Assembly (NCBI GenBank): GCA_905479025.1
Contig: CAJQKX010000388.1
Coordinates: 1 to 10,506, forward strand
DNA: 10,506 nt
Reading direction: 5' to 3'
From: an uncultured Paraglaciecola sp.
GTDB lineage: Bacteria; Pseudomonadota; Gammaproteobacteria; Enterobacterales; Alteromonadaceae
Positions 1 to 7,314 of the stretch are shown here, piece after piece. Positions within the stretch are counted from its first letter, which is position 1. Each line of letters opens with the position of its first letter. The notes under the pieces are model-generated. The model made no database searches. It was not told the origin of the DNA and worked only from the letters and a program-made list of their open reading frames with translations. The translations under genes and the position numbers were made by a program.

Positions 1-1379
1 TGGGTAAATAATGCGGGTTTGTCACCTACAGGGCCATTAAAATTACAGGTTAAATACGCCACTGGATATTGTTGAATGGCGTCTGCTTTTTGTCTGCGTA
101 CCTGGCATTCATCCATCCAAGCACCGCCGCGCTTTTTCTCACGAGCATATAAGTCTAGATAGAAACTTCCGCGAAGTCCGCCTGTTTGGTCATGAATATC
201 ATAAAAACGCACATCTTTGTGCCATGTATCAATATCGTGACGAGCACTAAAAGTTAAATTATACAAACGTGACACCACTTCAAATAAGCCTTTTATAACC
301 TTATTTTCGGGGAAATAAGGACGTAATTGTTCATCAGAAATTTTATAGGTTTGTTCCTTTAGTTTTTCGCTATAATAAGCAAAATCCCAAGCTTGTAACT
401 TATCTGTTTTGAAGTGTTCTTTGGCATAGGCCGTCAAGGTATCGATATCTTGTTGCGCTTGGGGTTTAGAACGTTTAGCTAAATCCTGTAAAAAGCCATT
501 TACCTGTTCACTAGAATTTGCCATTTTGCTGGCCAATGAATATTCTGCAAAATGTTTAAAGCCTAATAGTTGCGCTAATTCTTGGCGTAAACTTAAGGTT
601 TCGTTGATGATCTCGGTGTTGTCCCATTTACCAGCATTGGGTCCTTGATCAGAAGCCCTTGACGTATAAGCACGATACATCTCTTCTCGCAACTCACTAC
701 TATTGGCGTGGGTCATAATTGGTAAATAGCTTGGGATGTCCAAAGTAAACAACCAACCTTCTAGCTCTTTGCTTTCGGCTAATTGTTTGGCTGCGCCTTT
801 GGCAGAATCAGGTAAGCCCGCTAACTTACTCTGGTCAGTAATATGTTTTTGCCAGCCTAAAGTGGCATCCATTACATTGTTGCTAAAGGTTGAACCTAAG
901 TCAGAAAGACGACTTTTCACCTCAGCATAACGCGTCTTTTTTTCGTTGTCTAAAGCGACACCAGATAATTTGAAGTCGCGTATAGCTTGGGTTATCACTT
1001 TTTGTTGAGCTTGTGATAAGTCACAAAATTCATTGCTTGCTTCGATTTTGCAATAAGCACTGTACAATTCAGCGTTTTGGCCTACCCAAGTGCTGTATTC
1101 TGACAAGGCAGGCAAACACGCATCATGTGCTTCACGTAATGCATCATTGCTTACCACAGAGTTCATATGGGATACAGGTGACCATTGGCGGCTTAACATG
1201 TCGTCTATTTCTTCAATCGGAGCCACAAGGTCATCCCAGCTGTAATGACCTATGCTCAGGACCTCATTGATTTTGGTTTTACAGGCCCCAATAGCTTTTT
1301 CGATAGCGGGTTGAATATGCTCAGGTTTGATAGCCGAAAATTGAGGTAGGCCAAATAAATCTGTCAGCGGGTTGGTCAT
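1..1379 (-). CDS. prlC: Oligopeptidase A, M3 zinc metallopeptidase (partial, C-terminus beyond left edge)
   Basis: A cytoplasmic zinc endopeptidase of the M3 (thimet oligopeptidase) family. It degrades short peptides, including cleaved signal peptides. The reverse strand reads open for 459 codons from the ATG whose last base pairs with position 1377. The protein starts MTNPLTDLFGLPQF and continues with family features such as QWSPVSHMNSV, YRAYTSRASDQG, ELAQLLGFKHFAEYSLASKM, FYDIHDQTGGLRGSFYLDLY and, at the edge, FNGPVGDKPALFT. In E. coli OpdA this last segment directly precedes the HEFGH zinc-binding helix, so the catalytic motif lies just outside the window and about 220 residues are missing. 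An AAAAGAG stretch a few bases upstream can serve as ribosome binding site. The gene is divergent from gor. In enterobacteria prlC and gor are also near neighbours, but rlmJ lies between them there. No frameshift is visible in the part present. Confidence 0.95.
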   Translation of the reverse strand, partial: MTNPLTDLFGLPQFSAIKPEHIQPAIEKAIGACKTKINEVLSIGHYSWDDLVAPIEEIDDMLSRQWSPVSHMNSVVSNDALREAHDACLPALSEYSTWVGQNAELYSAYCKIEASNEFCDLSQAQQKVITQAIRDFKLSGVALDNEKKTRYAEVKSRLSDLGSTFSNNVMDATLGWQKHITDQSKLAGLPDSAKGAAKQLAESKELEGWLFTLDIPSYLPIMTHANSSELREEMYRAYTSRASDQGPNAGKWDNTEIINETLSLRQELAQLLGFKHFAEYSLASKMANSSEQVNGFLQDLAKRSKPQAQQDIDTLTAYAKEHFKTDKLQAWDFAYYSEKLKEQTYKISDEQLRPYFPENKVIKGLFEVVSRLYNLTFSARHDIDTWHKDVRFYDIHDQTGGLRGSFYLDLYAREKKRGGAWMDECQVRRQKADAIQQYPVAYLTCNFNGPVGDKPALFT

Positions 1380-1468
1380 AAAGGACACTCTTTTAATCGA
1401 AGTTGAGTCTTAAATTGGGTTAGATTAGCGAAATCTCAAGAGCTGACCGATGCTTCTAACAGATAAAT

Positions 1469-1496
1469 TTTATATGCTGCAATTAAAACATAGCAA
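1469..1496 (-). promoter_or_regulatory. Candidate sigma-70 promoter for prlC
   Basis: On the reverse strand TTGCTA (complement of 1491-1496) and TATAAA (complement of 1469-1474) are separated by 16 bases. They lie in an AT-rich divergent intergenic region about 90 bases upstream of the prlC start. The match is moderate (4/6 and 5/6). No obvious sigma-32 (heat-shock) promoter pattern was found, although E. coli prlC is a heat-shock gene. Confidence 0.35.
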
Positions 1497-1547
1497 CGAG
1501 GTTCTTTTTACATTCACAACACATATGGATAAAATAGATTGCATCAA

Positions 1548-1577
1548 TTGAAAAATTGCGATGTTTTTTTGTAAAAT
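1548..1577 (+). promoter_or_regulatory. Candidate sigma-70 promoter for gor
   Basis: TTGAAA at 1548-1553 and TAAAAT at 1572-1577 are separated by 18 bases, with a T-run in the spacer. The predicted transcript start would be about 30 bases before the gor ATG. The call rests on hexamer similarity and position only. I did not recognise an OxyR site by eye. Confidence 0.4.
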
Positions 1578-1615
1578 AAGCATTTTGACATAAATATTTT
1601 TAACTAGGCAGGCTC

Positions 1616-2965
1616 ATGGCAGATTTTGATTATATATGTATTGGTGGTGGTAGTGGCGGTATTGCATCGGCAAATCGCGCAGCTAAACATGGTAAAAAAG
1701 TAGCATTGGTAGAAGCAAATGCCATTGGTGGCACTTGTGTCAACGTGGGCTGTGTTCCGAAAAAAGTGATGTGGTTTGGCGCACATGTTGCCGAAGCCAT
1801 TAACCTGTATGCACCTGATTATGGTTTTGATGTCACCGTGAATAGCTTCAATTGGCAAACGCTAGTCAATAGCCGAGAAGCTTACATTAAGCGTATTCAC
1901 GCTAGTTACGGCAGTGGTTTTGAAAAAAATGGTGTGACACTTATTAATGGTTTTGCGAAATTTGTTAATAGAAACACCATCGAAGTGAATGGCAAGCACT
2001 ATACCGCTGAGCATATTCTTATCGCCACAGGTGGTCGTCCTATTTTTCCTAATATTACTGGCTCCGAACTAGGCATTGATTCTGATGGTTTCTTCGACCT
2101 AACAGAGCAGCCGAAACGCGCCGTTGTAGTGGGAGCAGGGTATATTGCAGTAGAGCTTGCTGGTGTGATGCATGCATTAGGGACAAAAACTGATTTAGTG
2201 GTGCGTAAACATGCCCCACTTCGTAGCTTTGATACTATGCTGTCTGAGACATTGGTAGAGCTTATGGCTCAAGATGGTCCTACATTGCATACCCACGCCA
2301 CACCCACTCAAGTGATAAAAAATGCAGATGGCTCTTTAACCATTGAATTTGCAAACGGTGAATCAATCGAAACTGATTGTGTGGTTTGGGCCATTGGCCG
2401 TGAGCCAGCAAACGATAAAATTGGCTTGGAAAATACCGGCGTTGAGCTAAACGAAGGTGGATACGTTAAAGTCGACAAATTCCAAAATAGCAACGTTGAT
2501 GGTATTTATGCAGTGGGCGATAACATCGGTTATGTTGAACTCACCCCAGTAGCAGTGAAATCTGGCCGTTTGTTGTCTGAACGTTTATTTAATGGTCAGA
2601 CTAATGCCCATATGGATTACACCTTAATCCCAACTGTCGTTTTCAGCCATCCACCCATTGGCACAATTGGCCTGAGTGAAGCAGAAGCTAATGAGCAATA
2701 CGGTGAAGATAATATCACTGTGTACAACTCAGGTTTTGCTGCCATGTATACCGCCGTGACCAAACATCGCCAAATGACACGTATGAAGTTAATTTGTGCA
2801 GGCGTTGATCAAAAAGTGGTAGGTTTACATGGTATTGGCGCAGGCATGGACGAAATACTCCAAGGTTTTGGTGTGGCCATGAAAATGGGCGCAACTAAAG
2901 CTGACTTTGATGCTTGTGTGGCTATCCATCCAACTAGTGGTGAAGAGTTTGTTACTCTAAATTGA
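1616..2965 (+). CDS. gor: Glutathione-disulfide reductase
   Basis: A cytoplasmic flavoenzyme that reduces glutathione disulfide with NADPH and keeps the thiol pool reduced. At 449 residues it is one shorter than the E. coli enzyme and collinear with it. The FAD-binding GGGSGG lies at residues 10-15. The redox-active disulfide Cys41/Cys46 lies in [13 protein letters not shown]. The NADPH-binding [11 protein letters not shown] spans 173-183, followed by Arg197 and Arg203 (RKHAPLR), which select the NADP 2'-phosphate. The second FAD motif GIYAVGD spans 296-302. The C-terminal [10 protein letters not shown] carries the catalytic His438-Glu443 pair donated across the dimer interface. NADP specificity and the [10 protein letters not shown] signature separate it from lipoamide dehydrogenase and mercuric reductase. 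The ATG at 1616 is preceded by AGGCAGG at short spacing. The gene stands alone, divergent from prlC, and ends in a strong terminator. Confidence 0.98.
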   Translation: MADFDYICIGGGSGGIASANRAAKHGKKVALVEANAIGGTCVNVGCVPKKVMWFGAHVAEAINLYAPDYGFDVTVNSFNWQTLVNSREAYIKRIHASYGSGFEKNGVTLINGFAKFVNRNTIEVNGKHYTAEHILIATGGRPIFPNITGSELGIDSDGFFDLTEQPKRAVVVGAGYIAVELAGVMHALGTKTDLVVRKHAPLRSFDTMLSETLVELMAQDGPTLHTHATPTQVIKNADGSLTIEFANGESIETDCVVWAIGREPANDKIGLENTGVELNEGGYVKVDKFQNSNVDGIYAVGDNIGYVELTPVAVKSGRLLSERLFNGQTNAHMDYTLIPTVVFSHPPIGTIGLSEAEANEQYGEDNITVYNSGFAAMYTAVTKHRQMTRMKLICAGVDQKVVGLHGIGAGMDEILQGFGVAMKMGATKADFDACVAIHPTSGEEFVTLN

Positions 2966-2993
2966 TTATTGATGGGGTACTTATATTTAAAAG

Positions 2994-3028
2994 CCTGAAT
3001 ATATCCATAGGATTTATTCAGGTTTTTT
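2994..3028 (+). terminator. Rho-independent terminator of gor
   Basis: CCTGAATATATCC (2994-3006) pairs with GGATTTATTCAGG (3010-3022) around a three-base loop, with a single T-T mismatch in 13 positions. The second arm runs straight into a T6 tract (3023-3028), and the A-run before the first arm can extend the stem. It lies about 30 bases after the gor stop codon. This is a strong classical terminator for the plus strand. Confidence 0.9.
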
Positions 3029-3205
3029 ATGGTTGACTAGTGTGAGAAAAATATTTTAAAGAGCAATACTTTAATCATCAAAACCATGGACAATTCATAA
3101 CAATAACAAACCAATGTAACTTTCAAGCAACTGACTTATAAAAAATATTTATCTGCATTATGTTCGTGTCGTTATAGGGTATTCTTAATCTATAAGCTTA
3201 TATCT

Positions 3206-3210
3206 AAGGA
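3206..3210 (+). promoter_or_regulatory. Ribosome binding site of pldA
   Basis: AAGGA lies eight bases before the ATG at 3219. It supports this start, which also gives a complete signal peptide. No clean -35/-10 pair was recognised in the AT-rich 190 bases between the gor terminator and this site. Confidence 0.7.
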
Positions 3211-3218
3211 CGAGTATT

Positions 3219-4256
3219 ATGCATGGACAAGCTACAATTTTTTATTGTGCATTAGCCTTCACCTCTTTTGTGTCCATCTCCTATGCACAAGAAACAATCG
3301 AAAAATGTGTTATGAAAGCATACTTCACTGGAGATGGCAGTCTTACTTTGGGCGAAATTAGAAACGCTTGTAGCGGTATGAAGATTTATGAAGATGAGGT
3401 TGAAATAGCAAAGTTAAGTATTACATCCGATTCCACTAGCAGTGTTGGTGCCATTTCAAGTCGGATAATCAAAGAACGACAAACCGAATTTGAACCTTAT
3501 GTAATTACCCCTCACAAGATAAATTACATACTGCCTGCTATAACGACTGATGGGATAAACAAAGAGGTTTATTCTGGTTTCGAGGGCTATAAAGAGAACC
3601 TTGAGGATATAGAAACTAAATTTCAGTTGAGCTTTAAGGTACCTTTGAATTACGAGAGTATATTGATTGAAGGTGATGGTCTGTATTTTGGATTTACCAT
3701 ACAGGCATGGTGGCAGATATATGCGGAAAACATCTCAAAACCCTTTAGAGAAACCAATTATCAACCTGAAATTTTCTATCTGACACCGCTAGATTGGCAT
3801 CCATTTGGTGGAAACACCGGAATGATTGCAGGTATTGAACATCAGTCTAATGGCCGCGCCCAAAACCTATCCAGAAGTTGGAATAGAGTGTACGCCAATT
3901 TTTTGTTTGAAAAAAACAACTTTGCGCTGTCATTCAAACCTTGGTTAAGGTTAAGTGAAAATGAAAAAGCGTTTAAACTCGATCCAAAAGGAGATGATAA
4001 CCCTGACATAGAGGATTTTTTTGGCCACTACGAATTAAGTATGGTCTATAAATGGCATGACCTAGAATTCAGTATGAGTGGACGCCAAAATTTCTCTACA
4101 AGTAAAGGTTCGTCTGAGTTTGGTTTTACGTTTCCATTGTGGGGTAAATTGCGAGGATATGCCACGGCATTTAGTGGGTATGGTGAAAGCATGATTGATT
4201 ACAATCATAGTCAAACTCGGTTTGGCTTAGGTATTGCCCTTAGTAATGTGCTCTAA
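3219..4256 (+). CDS. pldA: Outer membrane phospholipase A (phospholipase A1, OMPLA)
   Basis: A calcium-dependent outer-membrane phospholipase of the OMPLA family. It hydrolyses phospholipids misplaced in the outer leaflet and helps maintain outer-membrane asymmetry. Residues 1-23 form a Sec signal peptide ending SYA before QET. The barrel domain begins near residue 130. The active site reads IEHQSNGRAQNLSRSWNR, with His208, Ser210 and Asn222 spaced exactly as the catalytic triad His142/Ser144/Asn156 of mature E. coli OMPLA. Arg213 and Ser218 occupy the calcium-site positions. PFRETNY (175-181) and FKPW are further family signatures. The protein is 345 residues, longer than the E. coli protein (289 precursor residues). 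The extra length is mostly an N-terminal periplasmic stretch (residues 24-115) with Cys30 and Cys51, which could form a disulfide. It ends in LSNVL rather than the usual terminal Phe. The gene appears to be a single transcription unit. Confidence 0.95.
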   Translation: MHGQATIFYCALAFTSFVSISYAQETIEKCVMKAYFTGDGSLTLGEIRNACSGMKIYEDEVEIAKLSITSDSTSSVGAISSRIIKERQTEFEPYVITPHKINYILPAITTDGINKEVYSGFEGYKENLEDIETKFQLSFKVPLNYESILIEGDGLYFGFTIQAWWQIYAENISKPFRETNYQPEIFYLTPLDWHPFGGNTGMIAGIEHQSNGRAQNLSRSWNRVYANFLFEKNNFALSFKPWLRLSENEKAFKLDPKGDDNPDIEDFFGHYELSMVYKWHDLEFSMSGRQNFSTSKGSSEFGFTFPLWGKLRGYATAFSGYGESMIDYNHSQTRFGLGIALSNVL

Positions 4257-4329
4257 GGAAAAATTGTAACAGATCTGGTGTCTCAACTTTTAAATGTTGC
4301 TTGTTATTAAGCCACACTTCGATGGCTAA

Positions 4330-4381
4330 CTGCCCTTACGGTGTTATTGTAAGCAGCAAAATTTGATAACCAGAAGGGCAG
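4330..4381. repeat. Nested inverted repeat downstream of pldA
   Basis: CTGCCCTT (4330-4337) is perfectly complementary to AAGGGCAG (4374-4381). Inside it GTTAT (4343-4347) pairs with ATAAC (4366-4370), which gives a two-part stem with an internal loop and an 18-base apical loop. No T-run follows on either strand, so it is not a classical terminator. It starts about 75 bases after the pldA stop and could be a 3'-end structure or part of a decayed element. Confidence 0.4.
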
Positions 4382-4737
4382 CAATCGGTGAATTAGAAAT
4401 ACTCCTTGAACTTATCATGGATTACCTAATCGTTGTTTGCGGCATTACCATTTCAGCATTGAGGTGGGAGTTGGTAATGAACATTGTCACTTACGTAGTT
4501 GAATAAAATATTCCCTTACAAGTGATGTGAGGCAGAACTGCCTTTGTCTAGGTAGTCCGAATATGGTTATCACGTCATCATAATAAAGCCTATCATGCCA
4601 TTGACACTGAATGGGCTTTACTCCTAGTAAAATTACGTAAACGTTTATTAGAAACCAAAGTGAAAAATTATTTTGAGCGCAGATTTACTGGTTTATTTCT
4701 TCGCTAATCCTGAAAGTTGAATTTAAACTGGTACATA

Positions 4738-4774
4738 ATAGTCTGAAAATACTGGTGACGTATTTTCAGACTAT
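4738..4774 (-). terminator. Perfect 15-bp hairpin at the 3' end of the sugar transporter gene
   Basis: ATAGTCTGAAAATAC (4738-4752) and GTATTTTCAGACTAT (4760-4774) are exact reverse complements around the seven-base loop TGGTGAC. The structure begins 11 bases after the transporter stop codon on the minus strand. The following bases on that strand (TATGTACC) contain no T-run, and none follows on the plus strand either, so it is not canonical. It may act as a terminator, a 3' stabilising structure, or a bidirectional barrier between convergent units. A second small palindrome (CTAAGT-GGT-ACTTAG, 4775-4789) overlaps the stop codon. Confidence 0.5.
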
Positions 4775-4785
4775 CTAAGTGGTAC

Positions 4786-6186
4786 TTAGCCTTGCATACT
4801 CTCTAAGGTTTTGCCTTTTGTTTCCTCGACCATTTTTATAACAAAAATCACTGATAACAATGCGCATAGTGCATAAAATCCATAAGCACTGGCCAAGCCG
4901 ATAGTGGTTAGCATCATTGGGAAGGTCATGGTTATCGCAAAGTTGGCTATCCACTGCGCAAATCCAGCAACAGCTAATCCCGAACCACGGATTTGATTAG
5001 GGAACATTTCACCTAGCAATACCCACATAACTGGACCCCATGATAAGTTGAAGAAAAACACATAAGCATTGGCCGCAATTAAGGCGAGTGTTCCATTTTC
5101 ACCTAAAACTAAATTACCATTTTCTGCAACATCGGCATTGGCAAATACCCAAACAAGTGTGAGTAGGGTAATACTCATACCTATTGAACCGATAATTAAA
5201 AAAGGACGTCTTCCCAGTTTATCGATTAAGCTGATGGTTATGACGCACGCAATAATACTCACAGCACCGACAATCACGTTAATCATCAGTGAGTCTGATT
5301 CTGAAAATCCTACGGCTTGCCATAATACCGCTCCATAATAAAACACCACGTTGATGCCCACTAGTTGCTGAAACATGGCTAAGCCAATGCCTACCCAAAC
5401 TATGGTCCTGACTTTTCCACCTGAGACCAAGTCAGATAATTTTGGATGATGGTTTTCTGTAGCAATAGATTGTTCAATCTCGCTCAATGTCAGCTTTGCT
5501 TGGTTAGCCCCATACAGTCTTGTCAGGGTATCTAATGCTTTTTGGCGCTTGTTCTTTATCACTAAAAAGCGTGGACTTTCTGGGATAGCAAGTAAAGACA
5601 AAAAGAAGATGACCGCTGGTGCAAGTTCAATCCAAAACATCCAACGCCAAGTTTGATAACCGAGCCAAAACACTTCTGTAGAGCCGCCGGCAGCCTTAGC
5701 GAGTAAATAGTTGCTGATAAATGCGCAAAACAAGCCAAATATTATGGCTATTTGCTGAATAGTGGCGAGTCGACCGCGCATTCTGGGAGGCGCAATTTCT
5801 GCTATGTAGGCGGGGGCCATTACAGACGCAGCACCGACAGCAAGGCCGCCGATAATGCGATAGAAAATAAATTCTCCAGAGCTTAGTGCGATACCAGAGC
5901 CCCAAGCGCTAAACACAAAAAATACCGCCGCAATGATAAGTAAACCTTTACGGCCAAGCCAATCTGCCAAAGTGCCTGCGGCAAATGCACCTACAGCACA
6001 CCCTAAGAGCATACTGGCGACATTAAATCCCTGACCAATAGACTCAGACTTAAACGCTTTTGTCAGTCCATCTACTGTGCCATTTATGACGCCACTGTCA
6101 AAGCCAAACAAAAATCCGCCAATGGTGGCTACAGTACTTATGAGAATAATAAAAAGTAGATTTTCTTTTTGAGAAGGGTTGTTCAT
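4786..6186 (-). CDS. Sugar:H+ symporter, MFS sugar porter family (XylE/GalP/GLUT-like)
   Basis: An inner-membrane monosaccharide transporter with twelve predicted membrane segments, 466 residues. Sugar-porter signatures appear in order: GGFLFGFDSGVINGT (23-37) with the proton-coupling Asp30; DWLGRKG (75-81); APPRMRGRL (132-140); PESPRFLV (202-209); QQLVGINVVFYYGA (273-286); DKLGRRPF (322-329); WGPVMWVLLGEMFP (383-396); and a C-terminal VEETKGKTLE. Residues matching the E. coli XylE sugar site are Gln145, Gln273, Gln274, Asn279, Tyr283, Trp388, Gln411 and Trp412. The position of XylE Gln175 is Leu152, hydrophobic as in human GLUT1 (Ile168), so xylose may not be the substrate; a hexose is plausible. 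The ATG at 6186 has only a weak AAAG ribosome binding site. It lies 93 bases downstream of the fecR-like gene on the same strand, possibly as a third, partly uncoupled operon member. Confidence 0.93.
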   Translation of the reverse strand: MNNPSQKENLLFIILISTVATIGGFLFGFDSGVINGTVDGLTKAFKSESIGQGFNVASMLLGCAVGAFAAGTLADWLGRKGLLIIAAVFFVFSAWGSGIALSSGEFIFYRIIGGLAVGAASVMAPAYIAEIAPPRMRGRLATIQQIAIIFGLFCAFISNYLLAKAAGGSTEVFWLGYQTWRWMFWIELAPAVIFFLSLLAIPESPRFLVIKNKRQKALDTLTRLYGANQAKLTLSEIEQSIATENHHPKLSDLVSGGKVRTIVWVGIGLAMFQQLVGINVVFYYGAVLWQAVGFSESDSLMINVIVGAVSIIACVITISLIDKLGRRPFLIIGSIGMSITLLTLVWVFANADVAENGNLVLGENGTLALIAANAYVFFFNLSWGPVMWVLLGEMFPNQIRGSGLAVAGFAQWIANFAITMTFPMMLTTIGLASAYGFYALCALLSVIFVIKMVEETKGKTLESMQG

Positions 6187-6218
6187 CTTTGAATTTCACT
6201 TTTTTAGGGTTAATAAAC

Positions 6219-6246
6219 AGCCACAGCACAATATTTGGCTGCGGCT
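6219..6246 (-). terminator. Hairpin between the fecR-like gene and the sugar transporter (possible attenuator)
   Basis: On the minus strand AGCCGCAGC pairs with GCTGTGGCT (nine positions, one G-U wobble) around a ten-base loop, followed by GTTTATTAACCC, a loose T-rich tail. It starts about 33 bases after the fecR-like stop and ends about 30 bases before the transporter start. It may be a weak terminator that lowers transcription of the transporter relative to the regulators, or an mRNA processing or stability element. No strong separate promoter for the transporter was recognised. Confidence 0.45.
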
Positions 6247-6279
6247 CGTTATACAGAATGAGAGGATCGAATTATGTAT

Positions 6280-7314
6280 TCAGGGCTTTTTACTAAGTCT
6301 TATTTGGTTATTGCTGATTTTTTTGAAGACCACATTAAAGTTGCTTTCCAAGGCGGCCAATAAGCCACTGATATCGGATGTTTTGAAGAATCCTGCAATC
6401 TGAAGACTTTTAGTATCCTCATCGCCAAAATCAAACTGATAGTTGGTGTAACGAGACACTTCTTGCATTGCATCAAATAGACTTTCACCACGGAAAATTA
6501 GGTTGCCTTGTTGCCACGCTAAATCAGAGGCAAGCTTCGCTGCATCACTTCCAATGATAGTGGTATTACTGGCTTTCAGCTGGGCCTTCTGCCCTTTGCT
6601 GACTGAAAATGATTTGGGAGATAAATACACATCGCTTAGTTTGAGAGGTGCAGCGGTCCGACTGTTTATATCTGACACTAATACCTTGCCATCAGTCACA
6701 ATCAATTCCACGTCTTCACTGCCAAGTTCGACATTAAAAGCTGTACCAACCGCTTGAATTATATTTGAACCGGCATAGACACTTAAAGGTTTATGCTCAT
6801 TATGGGCAACTGCCACATGCATTTCTCCTCGCAATAACTCGAAGACACGCTGCTTGTCGGTGTAGGTCACTCTCACTAAGCTGTTAGTGTTTAATTTTAT
6901 TCTGGTCTTATCCTGCAAAAAGAAAGTCGATTGTTCACCCACCCTCGTTTCATAGTCACTATTAAACTGCACAATCTGTGTTGAACCTTGTCCAAATAAA
7001 ACATCTGCATTAAGCCATAATCCTAGCGACATGAGCGATGCAAAAATGACACTTGCGGCCCATGCAAATATCGGTAGTTTATGTTTGGGCACAGATCGAG
7101 GTTTACGCGGAAACAACTCACTTAGTTGTGAGAGAGATTCCATTTTGTCCCACAATTTCACCAACTGCATAAAGGTCTCAAGATGAGTGTGAGATAAATT
7201 TAACCACACTTTTAGGTCAATCTGCTCTTGTTCAGATAATCCTCTGTCTAACCGAGTAATCCATAAACTTGCCTCATCCATAGGGTCTTTGTTCATTTCA
7301 ATTACATTGCTCAT
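6280..7314 (-). CDS. FecR-family transmembrane anti-sigma/sigma regulator
   Basis: An inner-membrane regulator of cell-surface signalling that holds or activates the partner ECF sigma factor according to receptor state. It has 344 residues. The cytoplasmic N-terminal FecR domain (about 10-58) has the usual tryptophan pattern: Trp18, WLNLSHTH from Trp37, and Trp55. A single membrane segment spans about 81-103. The periplasmic FecR domain (about 117-215) includes TRVGEQSTFFLQDKTRIKLN, ELLRGEMHVAVAH and AVGTAFNVEL. The C-terminal domain (about 265-342; LAWQQGNLIFRG, SLFDAMQEVSRYTNYQF) resembles the STN-like fold of FecR/PupR-type proteins that meets the receptor's signalling domain. The ATG overlaps the sigma-factor stop by four bases (ATGA), which indicates translational coupling, and AAGGGGG sits six bases upstream. 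A downstream Met7 is possible but less well placed. Whether it is a pure anti-sigma factor or also a pro-sigma factor cannot be read from sequence. Confidence 0.94.
   Translation of the reverse strand: MSNVIEMNKDPMDEASLWITRLDRGLSEQEQIDLKVWLNLSHTHLETFMQLVKLWDKMESLSQLSELFPRKPRSVPKHKLPIFAWAASVIFASLMSLGLWLNADVLFGQGSTQIVQFNSDYETRVGEQSTFFLQDKTRIKLNTNSLVRVTYTDKQRVFELLRGEMHVAVAHNEHKPLSVYAGSNIIQAVGTAFNVELGSEDVELIVTDGKVLVSDINSRTAAPLKLSDVYLSPKSFSVSKGQKAQLKASNTTIIGSDAAKLASDLAWQQGNLIFRGESLFDAMQEVSRYTNYQFDFGDEDTKSLQIAGFFKTSDISGLLAALESNFNVVFKKISNNQIRLSKKP

Larger units (their letters stand above)
4257..4785. other. Gene-poor intergenic region with inverted repeats, possibly decayed sequence
   Basis: About 530 bases lie between two convergent genes without a supportable coding region. 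Both strands are broken by frequent stops. The longest notable open stretch runs 4552-4707 on the plus strand (51 codons, basic, includes RHHNKAYHAIDTEW) and has no ATG start, no ribosome binding site and no family I recognise. Several inverted repeats occur: 4330-4381, the small AGGCAG-AA-CTGCCT at 4530-4543, the palindrome TAAACGTTTA at 4638-4647, and the long hairpin at 4738-4774. It may be a remnant of a lost gene or insertion, or may encode an untranslated RNA. Neither can be shown from sequence alone. Confidence 0.5.

Noticed and set aside
736..1270. Open frames on the plus strand (736-930 and 1013-1270)
   Set aside because: They are antisense to prlC, whose minus-strand translation matches the M3 peptidase family throughout.
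3056..3074. TTAAAG/CTTTAA inverted repeat before pldA
   Set aside because: A six-base, fully AT-type stem in AT-rich DNA with no neighbouring signal is not distinguishable from chance.
3321..3357. EF-hand-like calcium loop in PldA (TGDGSLTLGE)
   Set aside because: Aligned to the 12-residue loop, position 1 is Tyr and position 3 is Thr instead of acidic residues, so it is not a canonical EF hand. The known calcium site is in the barrel.
4234..4331. Minus-strand peptide with LAIEVWLNNKQHLKVETPD after pldA
   Set aside because: It is only about 28 codons, closed by stops on both sides, partly antisense to pldA, and has no start or ribosome binding site.
4638..4647. TAAACGTTTA, resembling a LacI/GalR-family operator near the sugar transporter
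   Set aside because: It lies downstream of the transporter's 3' end and upstream of no gene on either strand. A ten-base AT-rich palindrome can arise by chance.
6300..6757. Frames of 63 and 84 codons overlapping the fecR-like gene
   Set aside because: They are shadow frames; the FecR domains are continuous in the main frame.
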